Assembly (NCBI GenBank): GCA_948806215.1
Contig: CAQIDI010000002.1
Coordinates: forward strand, 124,001-188,000
DNA from: an uncultured Eubacteriales bacterium
GTDB lineage: Bacteria > Bacillota > Clostridia > Christensenellales > UBA1242
DNA length: 64,000 nucleotides
Direction of reading: 5' to 3'
Shown: positions 26,082 through 34,943 of the stretch, piece by piece
Layout of the letters: every line of letters begins with the position of its first letter
Numbering within the stretch: the stretch's first letter is position 1
The notes under the pieces: generated by a model
The model's input: only the letters and a program-made list of their open reading frames with translations
Told to the model about the DNA's origin: nothing
The model's database searches: none
Position numbers and translations under genes: made by a program

Positions 26082-26256
26082 AATCTAAATTATCTTTATT
26101 CACGAAAACAAAAATAATGGATTTTGCGCATTAGGGGAAATTTGTTCTGTTATTTTAATCATCAAAGATAATTTAGAGCGATGGATACAGTGAAAATTGC
26201 TCAGTCGTAGGGCATTTTTCACAAAAAAAACACCACTAACCTCGGTGTTTTTTTTA
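26082..26256 (+). ncRNA. candidate structured small RNA 1
   Basis: No protein frame explains this stretch, yet it has a near-consensus promoter and ends in an intrinsic terminator (AACACC/GGTGTT plus eight T residues, 26229-26256). A perfect 13-base stem joins CTAAATTATCTTT (26085-26097) to AAAGATAATTTAG (26164-26176), with AAAATAA/TTATTTT nested inside. A second hairpin pairs GTGAAAATTGC (26190-26200) with GCATTTTTCAC (26212-26222), one mismatch. Length would be about 175 bases. It does not match any RNA family I can recall. Control by the adjacent XRE repressors is inferred from the operator in its promoter. Confidence 0.5.
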
Positions 26257-26283
26257 TTTTGTTATAACAATTTTAAGTTTATT

Positions 26284-26655
26284 TTATATTTTATTTTTTG
26301 TTTTATCGTGTTTATTATTAACAATATTAGTCGCCTTTGTTTTTTTAACTGGTTCTTGTTTTTGTTTAACTTCTTCGGTTTGCTTGTTTTCTTCTTCCAT
26401 AACGTCTGCTTTTCCGGTTAGTGTTTCCGACGACCTAAGTTTTTTAATTAGGTTTTTATAATATTGTTTTTGGGTGTGCTTTAATAGTTTTAAAATATCT
26501 TCGTTGTAAGCACCTAAAAAGGTTGTAAAAATATCGCCAGAGTTTGTTAACGAAATGGTTAACAAAGTGCAACAATTTTCATCAATTAAAGTTTGTTTAT
26601 TGTTTGTGTTTGTAACTTTAAAGTTTAACTCGTTAGCTGTATCAATTTTTTCCAT
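26284..26655 (-). CDS. hypothetical protein downstream of ychF
   Basis: I do not recognise this 123-residue protein. Residues 1-80 look like a small globular domain with beta strands (ANELNFKVTNTNNKQTLI) and a helix (EDILKLLKHTQKQYYKNLIKKL). Residues 85-123 are a charged Lys/Glu/Gln-rich tail. AGGAAG precedes the ATG. It starts 13 bases after the ychF stop on the same strand, so the two probably form an operon. A competing plus-strand reading frame over the same area overlaps ychF and is rejected. Confidence 0.65.
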   Translation of the reverse strand: MEKIDTANELNFKVTNTNNKQTLIDENCCTLLTISLTNSGDIFTTFLGAYNEDILKLLKHTQKQYYKNLIKKLRSSETLTGKADVMEEENKQTEEVKQKQEPVKKTKATNIVNNKHDKTKNKI

Positions 26656-26668
26656 TAATTTTTACTTC

Positions 26669-27766
26669 CTAAACATTAAATTTAAACAGCATAACATCGC
26701 CGTCTTTAACTACATATTCTTTGCCTTCCATTCTAACTTTGCCTTTTTCTTTTGCTTTAACAAAGTTGCCGCATTCAACAAGGTCGACATAACTTACAAC
26801 TTCGGCTTTAATAAAGCCGCGTTCAAAGTCGGTGTGAATTTTTCCTGCAGCTTGTGGCGCACAAGTGCCTTTAGTAATTGTCCAAGCACGAACTTCTTTT
26901 TCGCCAGCAGTAAGATAACTAATAAGCCCTAATAAATCGTAGCCAGCAACAATTAACTTATCTAGCCCTGTTTCGGTTAGGCCTAGTTCTTGTTTAAACA
27001 TTTCTGCTTCTTCATCGCTTAGTCCGCAAAGTTCTTCTTCAAATCTTGCACAAACAACCACAGTTTTAGCATTTTCTTTTGTTGCATATTCTTTAACTTG
27101 TTTAACATAGCTAATTTCATCTTCTGGGGTTGCAATGTTATCGTCAGATATGTTAGCACAATAAATAACTGGTTTATCGGTTATTAAAAAGAAACCTTTA
27201 ATTAATTCTTTTTCTTTTTCGGTTGCCTTATAGCTTCTAACTGGTTTTTCTAGTTCCAATGTGGTTTTAAGGTTAACCAAAACTTCAAATTCGGCAGTGG
27301 CTTCTTTAGCCCCAGTTTTAACAGCCTTTTCAACTTTTTCTAATCGCTTAGTAACGGTTTCAAGGTCGGCTAAAATAAGTTCTAAATTAATTTCTTCAAT
27401 ATCTCTGGTTGGATTAACATTTCCATCAACGTGAGTTATGTTAGGGTTATCAAAACATCTAACAACGTGCACAATAGCATCAACTTCGCGAATATGGCTT
27501 AAAAATTTGTTGCCCAAGCCTTCGCCACGGCTAGCTCCTTTAACCAAACCAGCAATATCAACAAATTCGATAATTGCAGGGGTTATTTTTTTTGTGTTAT
27601 AAATTTCGCCTAAAACATCTAGCCTTCTATCTGGAACAGCAACAATTCCAACATTTGGTTCAATGGTGCAAAACGGATAGTTTTCGCTTGGAATGCTGTT
27701 TTTTGTTATTGCGTTAAATAGTGTGCTTTTGCCCACATTTGGTAAGCCAACCACTCCTAATTTCAT
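26669..27766 (-). CDS. ychF: redox-regulated ATPase/GTPase YchF (OLA1 family)
   Basis: YchF is an OBG-type P-loop nucleotidase, ATP-preferring, that associates with ribosomes. The 365 residues show G1 GLPNVGKST near the N-terminus, [20 protein letters not shown] (the G3 region), and the C-terminal TGS-like domain with [20 protein letters not shown] and [14 protein letters not shown]. The [10 protein letters not shown] motif is typical of YchF. GAGGTGA precedes the ATG at 27766. It is the first gene of a short minus-strand operon. Confidence 0.95.
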   Translation of the reverse strand: MKLGVVGLPNVGKSTLFNAITKNSIPSENYPFCTIEPNVGIVAVPDRRLDVLGEIYNTKKITPAIIEFVDIAGLVKGASRGEGLGNKFLSHIREVDAIVHVVRCFDNPNITHVDGNVNPTRDIEEINLELILADLETVTKRLEKVEKAVKTGAKEATAEFEVLVNLKTTLELEKPVRSYKATEKEKELIKGFFLITDKPVIYCANISDDNIATPEDEISYVKQVKEYATKENAKTVVVCARFEEELCGLSDEEAEMFKQELGLTETGLDKLIVAGYDLLGLISYLTAGEKEVRAWTITKGTCAPQAAGKIHTDFERGFIKAEVVSYVDLVECGNFVKAKEKGKVRMEGKEYVVKDGDVMLFKFNV

Positions 27767-27947
27767 AATTTCACCTCGTTTATTTTTGCATTAAAAGCAT
27801 ATCATATTTTTAAAAAATTGTAAAAGTGAATTGGTAACATTAATCATAATAATAAATTTTAAAAAATACAATTAATTATGGTTATTAATAAAAACGATTA
27901 AAAGTTTAAATTATTAGGTTTTAGTTAAAACTTAAATGGAGGGGAGT

Positions 27948-28784
27948 ATGGCAATTTGGATTGTAATAATTTTAGGAATAGTGCAGGGTGCTTGCGAGTT
28001 TTTGCCAGTTAGTTCAAGTGGCCATTTGGTTTTGTTTTATAACATATTTAACATAACCGATAACACCATTTTGCTATCGGTTATTTTGCACGTTGCAACC
28101 TTGCTTTCGGTTATTGTTTGCTATTGGAAAGATATAATAAAACTAATAAAAAATCCGTTTTGTAACACAAACAAAAAGTTGGTTATTGCAACCATTCCAA
28201 CTGTTATTATAGTCTTACTTTTAAAAAGTGTGGTGGAAAAAAGTTTTGGTGGCGATTTTATAATAATTGGTTTTTTAATTACTGCAATAGTTTTGTTTAT
28301 TTCGCAAATGTTGGAAACAAAAGCAAGTAAAACAGTTAAGAATGCTTACTTTTTGTCAGAAAACAATGTTTATAACAGTATAACCGATATTAACATAAAC
28401 ACTAAACAAGCATTGTTTGTTGGTGTTGCACAAGGGCTTGCAATATTCCCTGGGATATCTCGAAGTGGTTCAACAATAGCAATGGGGCTTATGTGCGGAG
28501 TTAAAAAAAGCGAAGTTGCCGACTTTTCGTTTTTGCTTAGCATACCAATTATTATTGCAAGTTTATTGTTTGAAATAATTGATGTTAGTGTTAATAAAAT
28601 AAGCATTGGATTTAATCCTTTAACTTTGTTTATCGGGTTTATATTTAGTTTTTTAAGTGGATTAATTTGCATTAAGTTAATGCTTAAGTTTGTTAAAAAA
28701 AGTAAGTTATATTGGTTCTCGTTTTATTTGGTTCTGCTTAGTATTTTTTTAATACTTAATAGTTATGTTTTGTTTTTGTTTTAA
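27948..28784 (+). CDS. uppP: undecaprenyl-diphosphatase UppP (BacA)
   Basis: UppP recycles undecaprenyl pyrophosphate to the monophosphate carrier for cell-wall synthesis, and confers bacitracin tolerance. I start at 27948 (MAIWIVIILGIVQG) because GGAGGGG lies just before it. An in-frame ATG at 27936 contains that ribosome-binding site. The 278-residue protein has about eight membrane segments, the LPVSSSGHLVL motif near 20 with the catalytic Glu-rich first loop (EFLPVSSSGH), and the second motif FPGISRSGSTIAMGL. argS follows after 41 bases and may be co-transcribed. Confidence 0.93.
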   Translation: MAIWIVIILGIVQGACEFLPVSSSGHLVLFYNIFNITDNTILLSVILHVATLLSVIVCYWKDIIKLIKNPFCNTNKKLVIATIPTVIIVLLLKSVVEKSFGGDFIIIGFLITAIVLFISQMLETKASKTVKNAYFLSENNVYNSITDININTKQALFVGVAQGLAIFPGISRSGSTIAMGLMCGVKKSEVADFSFLLSIPIIIASLLFEIIDVSVNKISIGFNPLTLFIGFIFSFLSGLICIKLMLKFVKKSKLYWFSFYLVLLSIFLILNSYVLFLF

Positions 28785-28825
28785 ACCTTGCTATGCTATA
28801 ATATGGCATATAATAGGAGAAAACA

Positions 28826-30532
28826 ATGGATATTAAAAATGCAATAGTAACCGAACTAAATAATATGAATCTTAGTGTTAATATTGATAACATAAAAAAT
28901 TTGTTTGTGCTTAGTGCCGATTCTAAAAATGGCGATGTTAGTTTGCCTTGTTTTGCATTAGCAAAAGAATTAAAACAAAACCCTATGGTTATTTCTAATA
29001 GTCTTGTTAGCGAAATTAATTCTAAGTTAACAAATACTTCGCTAATAGAAAAAGCAGAAGCTGTTAATGGTTATGTTAATATTTTTACAAAGCAAACAGT
29101 TGTTGCAAAAAATGTTGTTACCGAAATTTTAAGCAATCCAAATGGTTTTGGTAAAACAAATTTAGGAAATGGCAAAACCTATGTGTTGGATTATTCCAGT
29201 GTTAACTTAGCAAAATATATGCACATTGGTCACTTAAAAACAACCATAATTGGTTTGGTTATTTCCAACCTTTTAAAAAATTTAGGTTATAAAACTGTTT
29301 CAATTAACTATGTTGGCGATTATGGTACTCCATTTGGAAAAATGATAACTGCATATTATAGGTGGGGTAGCGAAGAAGAAATTAAAGCTCGCGGAGTTGA
29401 TGCTGTTCAGGATTTATATGTTAAATTTAATCGAGAAGTAGAAAACGATGCAACATTAGAAGTTGAAGCAAGAGAATGGTTTAAGAAAATTGAAAATGGC
29501 GATAAAGAAGCAACAAGGTTGGCTAACTGGTTTATTGAACTAAGTCGTGGCGAAGTTGAACGCTTGTGTAATTTGTTGGGTGCTGAATTTGATAGTTGGC
29601 GTGGCGAACGCTATTATTCTGATAAAATGCAACCAGTTATTGCCGAATTAAAATCGAAAAACTTGTTAAAGCAAAGCGAAGGTGCACAAATTGTTGACCT
29701 TGAACAGTATGGTTTGGGTGCAGCTTTAATCCAAAAAAGCGATGGTACAAGTTTATATTTAACCAGAGACTTAGCAGCAGTTCAAGATAGGTTTGAAATG
29801 TATGGTTTTAACAATGCAATATATGTTACCGATGTTGCACAAAAATTGCATTTTAAACAACTATTTAAAATTGTGGAACTTTTAAACAAACCTTACGCAG
29901 GTTCGCTAGAGCACGTTGCTTATGGCAGATATAGTTTGCCAACCGGTAAAATTTCTAGCAGACTTGGCAAGCAAGCATTACTTGCTGATATATATAATGC
30001 TGCGCTAAACAAAGCAAAAGAAATAATGAACGAGCGTGGAACAAAGGTTGAAAATTTCGAAGATGTTGCAAACAAAGTTGCTGTTGGTGCAATTTCGTTT
30101 GAAGCATTAAAATACGAGCGCGTTAAAGATACCGTGTTCGACCTTAATGCTTCGCTAAACTTTGATGGCGAAACTTCGCCATATATGCAATACACTTATG
30201 CAAGGCTTAATAGTGTTTTAGAAAAAGCTGGCGAGTTTGATTATGGTGCAGTGGATTTTAGCGATATTAATTTAGAAGAAGGCTTTGAAATTATTAAGCA
30301 ATTAAACAAATATCCTTTTGTGATTGTGGAAGCGTTTAATAAACTTGAACCTTGTTTAATAGTTAGGCATTTAATGAATTTATGTAGCGAAGTTAATCGC
30401 TTCTATAATCAAAAACGAATAATCGAAAACGGAAAAGTTAATGTTAACCGATTGGCTGTTATTAATGCAACACTTTGTGTTTTAAAAAATGGCTTTGAAA
30501 TAATTAATATTCCAGTAATCGATAAAATGTAA
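28826..30532 (+). CDS. argS: arginyl-tRNA synthetase
   Basis: ArgS charges tRNA-Arg. The 568-residue class I enzyme has the N-terminal Add-1 domain (about 1-100), the HIGH motif as KYMHIGHLKTTIIG, GDYGTPFGKM, the segment SLYLTRDLAAVQDRFEMYG, a KMSKS-like KISSRLGK, and the C-terminal anticodon-binding domain with YMQYTYARLNSVLEKAGE. GGAGA precedes the ATG. The length is normal. The gap upstream is too short for a T-box leader. A terminator follows at once. Confidence 0.96.
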   Translation: MDIKNAIVTELNNMNLSVNIDNIKNLFVLSADSKNGDVSLPCFALAKELKQNPMVISNSLVSEINSKLTNTSLIEKAEAVNGYVNIFTKQTVVAKNVVTEILSNPNGFGKTNLGNGKTYVLDYSSVNLAKYMHIGHLKTTIIGLVISNLLKNLGYKTVSINYVGDYGTPFGKMITAYYRWGSEEEIKARGVDAVQDLYVKFNREVENDATLEVEAREWFKKIENGDKEATRLANWFIELSRGEVERLCNLLGAEFDSWRGERYYSDKMQPVIAELKSKNLLKQSEGAQIVDLEQYGLGAALIQKSDGTSLYLTRDLAAVQDRFEMYGFNNAIYVTDVAQKLHFKQLFKIVELLNKPYAGSLEHVAYGRYSLPTGKISSRLGKQALLADIYNAALNKAKEIMNERGTKVENFEDVANKVAVGAISFEALKYERVKDTVFDLNASLNFDGETSPYMQYTYARLNSVLEKAGEFDYGAVDFSDINLEEGFEIIKQLNKYPFVIVEAFNKLEPCLIVRHLMNLCSEVNRFYNQKRIIENGKVNVNRLAVINATLCVLKNGFEIINIPVIDKM

Positions 30533-30562
30533 AAAAAGGCTACCAAGTGGTAGCCTTTTTTG
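30533..30562. terminator. terminator after argS
   Basis: AAAGGCTACCA pairs with TGGTAGCCTTT around a two-base loop, followed by T residues. It may also serve the convergent copper operon. Confidence 0.85.
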
Positions 30563-30575
30563 TTTTTAATTTTAG

Positions 30576-30794
30576 TTATTGTTTAACTTCAAAGCCAGCT
30601 TCGTTAATGGCGTTAATTAAAATATTTGGGTCGATATTTTGTTTTAAAGTTACAATAACAAGTTTGTTTTCTAAATCAAATGTTGTGCGTTTAATTTCCT
30701 TAATTCCTTTTAAGCTTGTTTTTATTGTTTTTACGCAATGTTCACAATGCATATTTGGAACATTAAACACATCTACTGCAAAATTATTTTTCAT
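30576..30794 (-). CDS. CopZ-like copper chaperone (heavy-metal-associated domain)
   Basis: This 72-residue HMA-domain protein carries copper to the CopA ATPase. The metal site is MHCEHC with Cys17 and Cys20, in the beta-alpha-beta fold MKNNFAVDVFNVPNMHCEHC onward, ending AINEAGFEVKQ as usual for HMA domains. It is the last gene of the csoR-copA-copZ operon, and its ATG overlaps the copA TGA stop by 4 bases. Its ribosome-binding site AAGGAGAAT lies inside the end of copA. Confidence 0.93.
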   Translation of the reverse strand: MKNNFAVDVFNVPNMHCEHCVKTIKTSLKGIKEIKRTTFDLENKLVIVTLKQNIDPNILINAINEAGFEVKQ

Positions 30795-33004
30795 TTTATT
30801 CTCCTTTTTATTTTTAATGTTAAAGCATTTAATATAACAGTTAAACTGCTAAGAACCATTGCAATTCCTGCCAGCATTGGATTTATTGTAAAGTTAAGTG
30901 CACTAAACACGCCCATTGCAATAGGAATCATTAATGCGTTATAGAAAAATGCCCAAAATAAGTTTTGTTTAATATTTTTTATTGTACGCTTTGATAAACT
31001 TATTAATTCGCTAATTTTAGATAGGTTGTTATTAAGCAAAACAACATCGGCAGAATTTATTGCAATATCGCTTCCGCCACTAACGCTTACACCGATATCA
31101 GCTATCGATAGTGCTGGACTATCGTTAATGCCGTCGCCACACATAAGCACTTTTTTGCCTTGTTTTTTTAAATTTTTAATAACTTCCGATTTTTGTTTTG
31201 GTAAAACTCCTGCTATAACATTGTTTATTCCTAAATCGCTTGCTATTTGTTTTGCAACTTGTTCGCCATCGCCGGTAAGCATTATTACTTCTAAGCCAAA
31301 ATTATTTAATTCTTTAATTGTTTGTGTTGCTGTTGGATTTATTAAATCGTTAACACCAATTAAGCCAATAATGGTTTTATCTTTAACAACATAAATAACG
31401 CTGCAACCACTATTTAAAAGTTCAAGTTCATCGCTAGCATATAAATTTTTTATTTTAAACTTTTTTAATAGTTTATTATTTCCTAATAAAATTTCGTTAG
31501 TGCCTATGTTTGCACTAATTCCATAACCGCTATAATCTTTAAAGTTGGAAACTTCTAACAATTCTAATCCCAGTTCTTCTAATTTCTGTTTAAAAGCAGA
31601 AGCTATTGGGTGGTTCGATTTGCTTTCAACACTGCCAGCCAGTTTTATTATTTCGTTATCGGATAAATTGCTATAGTTATAAATTTTTGCAAGTTTTAAA
31701 TTACCATAGGTTAAAGTTCCTGTTTTATCAAAAACCACAGTGTTAATTTTGTTTGCAATTTCTAATGTTTCACTTTTTTTAATAAGTATTCCGGCTTTTG
31801 CACTTATCCCAACACTAATAACAATGGCAAGCGGAGTTGCAAGCCCTAGCGAACACGGGCAAGCAACAACCAAAACTGTTACAAATGTGGTTATAGCAGT
31901 TGCAAAGTTATATCCTAAAATTAAATATATAACAAATGTTAACACCGCTAAACCCATAACTATTGGAACAAATATTCCGCTAACCTTATCGGCTACTTTT
32001 GCTATTGGCATTTTAGTGTTAGTTGCTTCCACAACAAGATTAACTATTTCCGATATTGTAGAATCTTTACCAATTTTAACTGCTTCATATTCGATATAAC
32101 CATTTAAGTTTATGCTACCAGCAATAACTTGGCTGCCAATTGTTTTGTTGTTAGGCTTGCTTTCGCCAGTAATAAAAGCTTCATTTAAATGGGCACTGCC
32201 TTTGGTTATAACCCCATCCACTGCAATTTTTTCGCCTGCAGAACAAATAACAATGTCTCCTTTTTTAACTTCGTCTAAAGTTACAACTTTTGGTTTGCCA
32301 TTAACTAAAATTGTGGCATTGTTTGGAGTTATGGTTACCAAGTCCATAACAGCTTGTTTGGTTTTTATTTTACTAAACGAATCTATGTTTCTGCCAAGTT
32401 TTATAAAATAAACAATTATTGCACACGATTCAAAATAAAGGTTGTGTGCCTCGTAAGCATTACCTAACATAATTAAAACAAACAAATAAATGCTATAAAT
32501 TAAACTACTAAAAACACCTAGTGTAACCAAAGTATCCATATTAGGTTTTAGGTGAAACAAATTTTTAAAACCGCTTTTAAAAATGTCTAATCCATAAACC
32601 AAAAATGGAATAGTTAATATTAAAAGAGTAGTTGCATAGCCTTTTGCATTAATATTAGGGCTTATAAAATTTGGCAAGGGCAAGCCCACCATATGTCCCA
32701 TACTAACATATAAAAGAATAATCGCTAAAACTCCAAACAACCAAAACCAAACCTTTTTTAGTTTGTTGGTTTTTTGTTCGGCATTAATGTTGTATGTGCC
32801 AAGGCTTTTAAAACCTGCTTTTTTAATGTAGGATTCAATATGCTTTAGCGAGATTAATTTTTCATCGTAAGTAATTGTAGTGTTGGCTAAAACCAAATTA
32901 ACACTAGCACTAACAATTCCGTTTTGTTTATTTAAGTGTTTTTCTAGCCCACTAGAACAAGCACTGCAGGTCATACCTTCAACTGATAAAGTTATTTTTT
33001 TCAT
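30791..33004 (-). CDS. copA: copper-exporting P1B-type ATPase
   Basis: This 737-residue heavy-metal P-type ATPase exports Cu(I). It has one N-terminal HMA domain with GMTCSACSS (Cys13, Cys16), transmembrane helices, the metal-binding CPC motif (VACPCSLGLATPLA), the phosphorylation site DKTGTLTYG, SNHPIA in the nucleotide-binding domain, and GDGINDSPAL at the hinge. One HMA domain is on the low side but common in Bacillota. The ATG overlaps the csoR stop (TAATG) and the TGA stop overlaps copZ, so all three genes are translationally coupled. Confidence 0.96.
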   Translation of the reverse strand: MKKITLSVEGMTCSACSSGLEKHLNKQNGIVSASVNLVLANTTITYDEKLISLKHIESYIKKAGFKSLGTYNINAEQKTNKLKKVWFWLFGVLAIILLYVSMGHMVGLPLPNFISPNINAKGYATTLLILTIPFLVYGLDIFKSGFKNLFHLKPNMDTLVTLGVFSSLIYSIYLFVLIMLGNAYEAHNLYFESCAIIVYFIKLGRNIDSFSKIKTKQAVMDLVTITPNNATILVNGKPKVVTLDEVKKGDIVICSAGEKIAVDGVITKGSAHLNEAFITGESKPNNKTIGSQVIAGSINLNGYIEYEAVKIGKDSTISEIVNLVVEATNTKMPIAKVADKVSGIFVPIVMGLAVLTFVIYLILGYNFATAITTFVTVLVVACPCSLGLATPLAIVISVGISAKAGILIKKSETLEIANKINTVVFDKTGTLTYGNLKLAKIYNYSNLSDNEIIKLAGSVESKSNHPIASAFKQKLEELGLELLEVSNFKDYSGYGISANIGTNEILLGNNKLLKKFKIKNLYASDELELLNSGCSVIYVVKDKTIIGLIGVNDLINPTATQTIKELNNFGLEVIMLTGDGEQVAKQIASDLGINNVIAGVLPKQKSEVIKNLKKQGKKVLMCGDGINDSPALSIADIGVSVSGGSDIAINSADVVLLNNNLSKISELISLSKRTIKNIKQNLFWAFFYNALMIPIAMGVFSALNFTINPMLAGIAMVLSSLTVILNALTLKIKRRIK

Positions 33005-33297
33005 TATTGAAACCTTTTAATTAAATTTATAACATCTGCTATTATTTCAGTGTTACCATTTTCGATTTCTCTAACCACACATCCGTTTAAGTGTTTTTCT
33101 ATTAGCTTATTTGCTAAACTTTTAACCGAACTATTAACTGCCGATAACTGAATTAAAACATCATCACAATATCTATTTTCGGTTATCATTTTTTTAATAC
33201 CATTAATTTGTCCTTCAATGCGGTTTAGGTGAGTAATAAGTTCTTTTTTTTCTTTTTCTTTACGAAGTGTTGTTTTAAATTCTTTTGTGTTTTCCAT
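33004..33297 (-). CDS. csoR: copper-sensing repressor CsoR
   Basis: CsoR is a helical DNA-binding repressor that releases its operator on binding Cu(I). The 97-residue protein has the family pattern LNRIEGQINGIKKMI and the copper ligands Cys44, His69 and Cys73 (RYCDDVLIQ ... EKHLNGCV), the C-H-C set typical of CsoR rather than of nickel or formaldehyde sensors. It is first in the copper operon. A symmetric operator lies 31 bases upstream. Confidence is high because ligands, operator and neighbours agree. Confidence 0.95.
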   Translation of the reverse strand: MENTKEFKTTLRKEKEKKELITHLNRIEGQINGIKKMITENRYCDDVLIQLSAVNSSVKSLANKLIEKHLNGCVVREIENGNTEIIADVINLIKRFQ

Positions 33298-33328
33298 AAA
33301 TTTTATCTCCTTGTTACATTTATAGTAT

Positions 33329-33344
33329 ATACCCCATAGGGTAT
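33329..33344 (-). promoter_or_regulatory. CsoR-type operator
   Basis: ATACCCCATAGGGTAT is a perfect palindrome with the C-tract/G-tract pattern of known CsoR operators, upstream of csoR-copA-copZ. Confidence 0.8.
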
Positions 33345-33448
33345 GTTAGTAAAATAAAATTTATAACTTAATAAAAATTTTATTTTGTTAATTTTAATAG
33401 TTAAGGTATACTTTTAAAGTAAAATATTAATATTGTTAGGAATTAATT

Positions 33449-34312
33449 TTGGAAAATTATAAAGAAATAGAAAGGTCAATAATAACCACATATCGAGCAA
33501 GGCTTTGGTCAAAGTTTACTAAAGCAATTAGAGATTACGAATTAATTGAAGAAAACGATAATATTTGTGTGTGCATATCTGGTGGAAAAGATAGTATGGT
33601 TATGGCAAAACTTTTTCAGGAACTAAAGCGACATTCAAAAATCAACTTTAATGTTGAATACTTAGTTATGAATCCCGGTTATAACCAAGAAAACCTTAAT
33701 ATGATAAAACACAACCTAGAACTTTTAAATGTGCCAGCAAAAATTGTGGAAAGTAATATTTTTGAAGTTGCTAATGCACAGGATAAAAACCCTTGTTATT
33801 TGTGTGCAAGAATGAGGCGTGGAACATTATATAAAATTGCAAAAGGTATGGGGTGTAATAAAATTGCTTTAGGGCATCATTACGATGATGTTATAGAAAC
33901 CACACTAATGAATATGCTAAATGCTGGCTCGTTTCAAACAATGCTTCCAAAACTTCATAGCGATAACTTTGAAGGAATGGAGTTAATTAGGCCACTATAT
34001 TTAATAAGGGAAAAAGATATTGTAACTTGGGCAAGCAGTTGCAACTTAAAATTTATTCAGTGTGCGTGTGCGTTTACTGCAAGCTTAGCAAAAAACAATA
34101 ACGATAGTGTTAACTCACAGCGCTATCAAACTAAAAAACTAATAGCGAATTTAATAAGCTACAACGAAAATGTGGAAAAAAACATTTTTAAAAGTGCAAG
34201 CAATGTTAACCTTGATAAAATTTTAGGTTATAAAACCCACGGCAAACAAATTTCTTATTTAGACGATTATAAAAATTTTACAAAAGTTAAAGGCGAAAAC
34301 AACAATGAATAA
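33449..34312 (+). CDS. TtcA/TtuA-type PP-loop tRNA thiolase-like protein
   Basis: This 287-residue protein belongs to the ATP-PPase PP-loop family that makes 2-thio groups in tRNA. The PP-loop SGGKDS is at 44-49. CYLC (Cys116, Cys119) and the later Cys-rich segment IQCACAF supply iron-sulfur cluster ligands as in TtcA. GHHYDDVIET is the adenylating motif. It starts with TTG at 33449, with weak AGGAA upstream. TtcA proper modifies C32 of tRNA, but distant paralogues have other uses, so the exact substrate is inferred. Confidence 0.85.
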   Translation: MENYKEIERSIITTYRARLWSKFTKAIRDYELIEENDNICVCISGGKDSMVMAKLFQELKRHSKINFNVEYLVMNPGYNQENLNMIKHNLELLNVPAKIVESNIFEVANAQDKNPCYLCARMRRGTLYKIAKGMGCNKIALGHHYDDVIETTLMNMLNAGSFQTMLPKLHSDNFEGMELIRPLYLIREKDIVTWASSCNLKFIQCACAFTASLAKNNNDSVNSQRYQTKKLIANLISYNENVEKNIFKSASNVNLDKILGYKTHGKQISYLDDYKNFTKVKGENNNE

Positions 34313-34547
34313 AATAGAAACAGGAATATATACACATTTTAAAGGAAAGCAAAGTTTGGTTATAGCGGTAGCTAAACATTCTGATAGAGAAGAAGAACTG
34401 GTTGTTTATAAAGGTTTAAGCGACGGCAACTTTTATTGCAGGCCGGTTAGTTCGTTTTTAGAAAAAGTTGATGTTGATGGTAAAAAAGTTAATCGTTTTA
34501 CACTGGTTAAAAAGATAGATTTTTCAAATTTCGATATAGAAATTTAA
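34305..34547 (+). CDS. DUF1653 family protein
   Basis: This is an 80-residue member of the DUF1653 family: TGIYTHFKGKQSLVIAVAKH, SDREEELVVYKGL, FYCRPVSSFLEKVDVDGKKV and NRFTLVKK follow the family pattern of a small beta-barrel. Its role is unknown in any species. It overlaps the upstream thiolase-like gene by 8 bases, so the two are translationally coupled. That link to tRNA sulfur chemistry is suggestive only. Confidence 0.85.
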   Translation: MNKIETGIYTHFKGKQSLVIAVAKHSDREEELVVYKGLSDGNFYCRPVSSFLEKVDVDGKKVNRFTLVKKIDFSNFDIEI

Positions 34548-34605
34548 AATAATTTTTTTAAAAATAGTATTTTTGTACAAAAATAAAAATATTTTTACAA
34601 AAATA

Positions 34606-34634
34606 TTGTAAAGTAATTAAAAATGTGCTATAAA
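34606..34634 (+). promoter_or_regulatory. promoter of candidate RNA 2
   Basis: TTGTAA (34606-34611), 17-base spacer, TATAAA (34629-34634). A second -10-like TATAAT lies at 34644-34649. Confidence 0.5.
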
Positions 34635-34640
34635 TATTAT

Positions 34641-34856
34641 AGATATAATTAATTTTTTAATTATATTTGTTAACAAATGATAAAGTTTTAGATTTTCTTC
34701 TGTTGTGTTTGCGCTTGTATCCAAACGTAATTTTTTCAAAGTTAAATATTTTGGTTTAAGGTTAAATATTTTTGATTAGGGAAAAAATTAAAGTGAATTC
34801 AACAAAAATTTAAGTTTATCATTTGTTTTTTTGAGCCGTTATGGCTCTTTTTTTAT
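34641..34856 (+). ncRNA. candidate structured small RNA 2
   Basis: A perfect 13-base closing stem joins AACAAATGATAAA (34672-34684) to TTTATCATTTGTT (34815-34827). Inside it a hairpin pairs GTTTG (34707-34711) with CAAAC (34722-34726), and TAATTTTTTC (34728-34737) pairs perfectly with GAAAAAATTA (34781-34790), itself enclosing two self-complementary AAATATTT copies (34744-34751, 34764-34771). An intrinsic terminator GAGCC/GGCTC plus eight T residues follows (34833-34855). Promoter, nested stems and terminator together support a transcript of about 200 bases. The rod-like plan resembles 6S RNA, but I cannot assign a family. Confidence 0.6.
34833..34855 (+). terminator. terminator of candidate RNA 2
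   Basis: GAGCC (34833-34837) and GGCTC (34843-34847) form a stem followed by eight T residues. Confidence 0.85.
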
Positions 34857-34943
34857 TTTAATAATATAATTTAATTTTATATTATTTTGATAAATTTTGT
34901 ATTTAATATATACTTTAATAAAGTAAAGATTTATTGGTGATTA

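Larger units (their letters stand above)
34548..34943. other. 396-base noncoding region with candidate RNA 2
   Basis: The gap holds no reading frame of note. It contains TTTTGTACAAAAATA / TTTTTACAAAAATA direct repeats (34571-34606), a promoter (34606-34634), the candidate RNA 2 and its terminator, then about 85 bases of AT-rich sequence before the 34944 gene. Confidence 0.6.

Noticed and set aside
26555..26932. A 125-residue plus-strand reading frame.
   Set aside because: It lies opposite ychF and the 26284 gene, which have family matches and ribosome-binding sites.
28785..28825. A T-box leader before argS.
   Set aside because: The gap is only 41 bases, too short for any tRNA-sensing leader.
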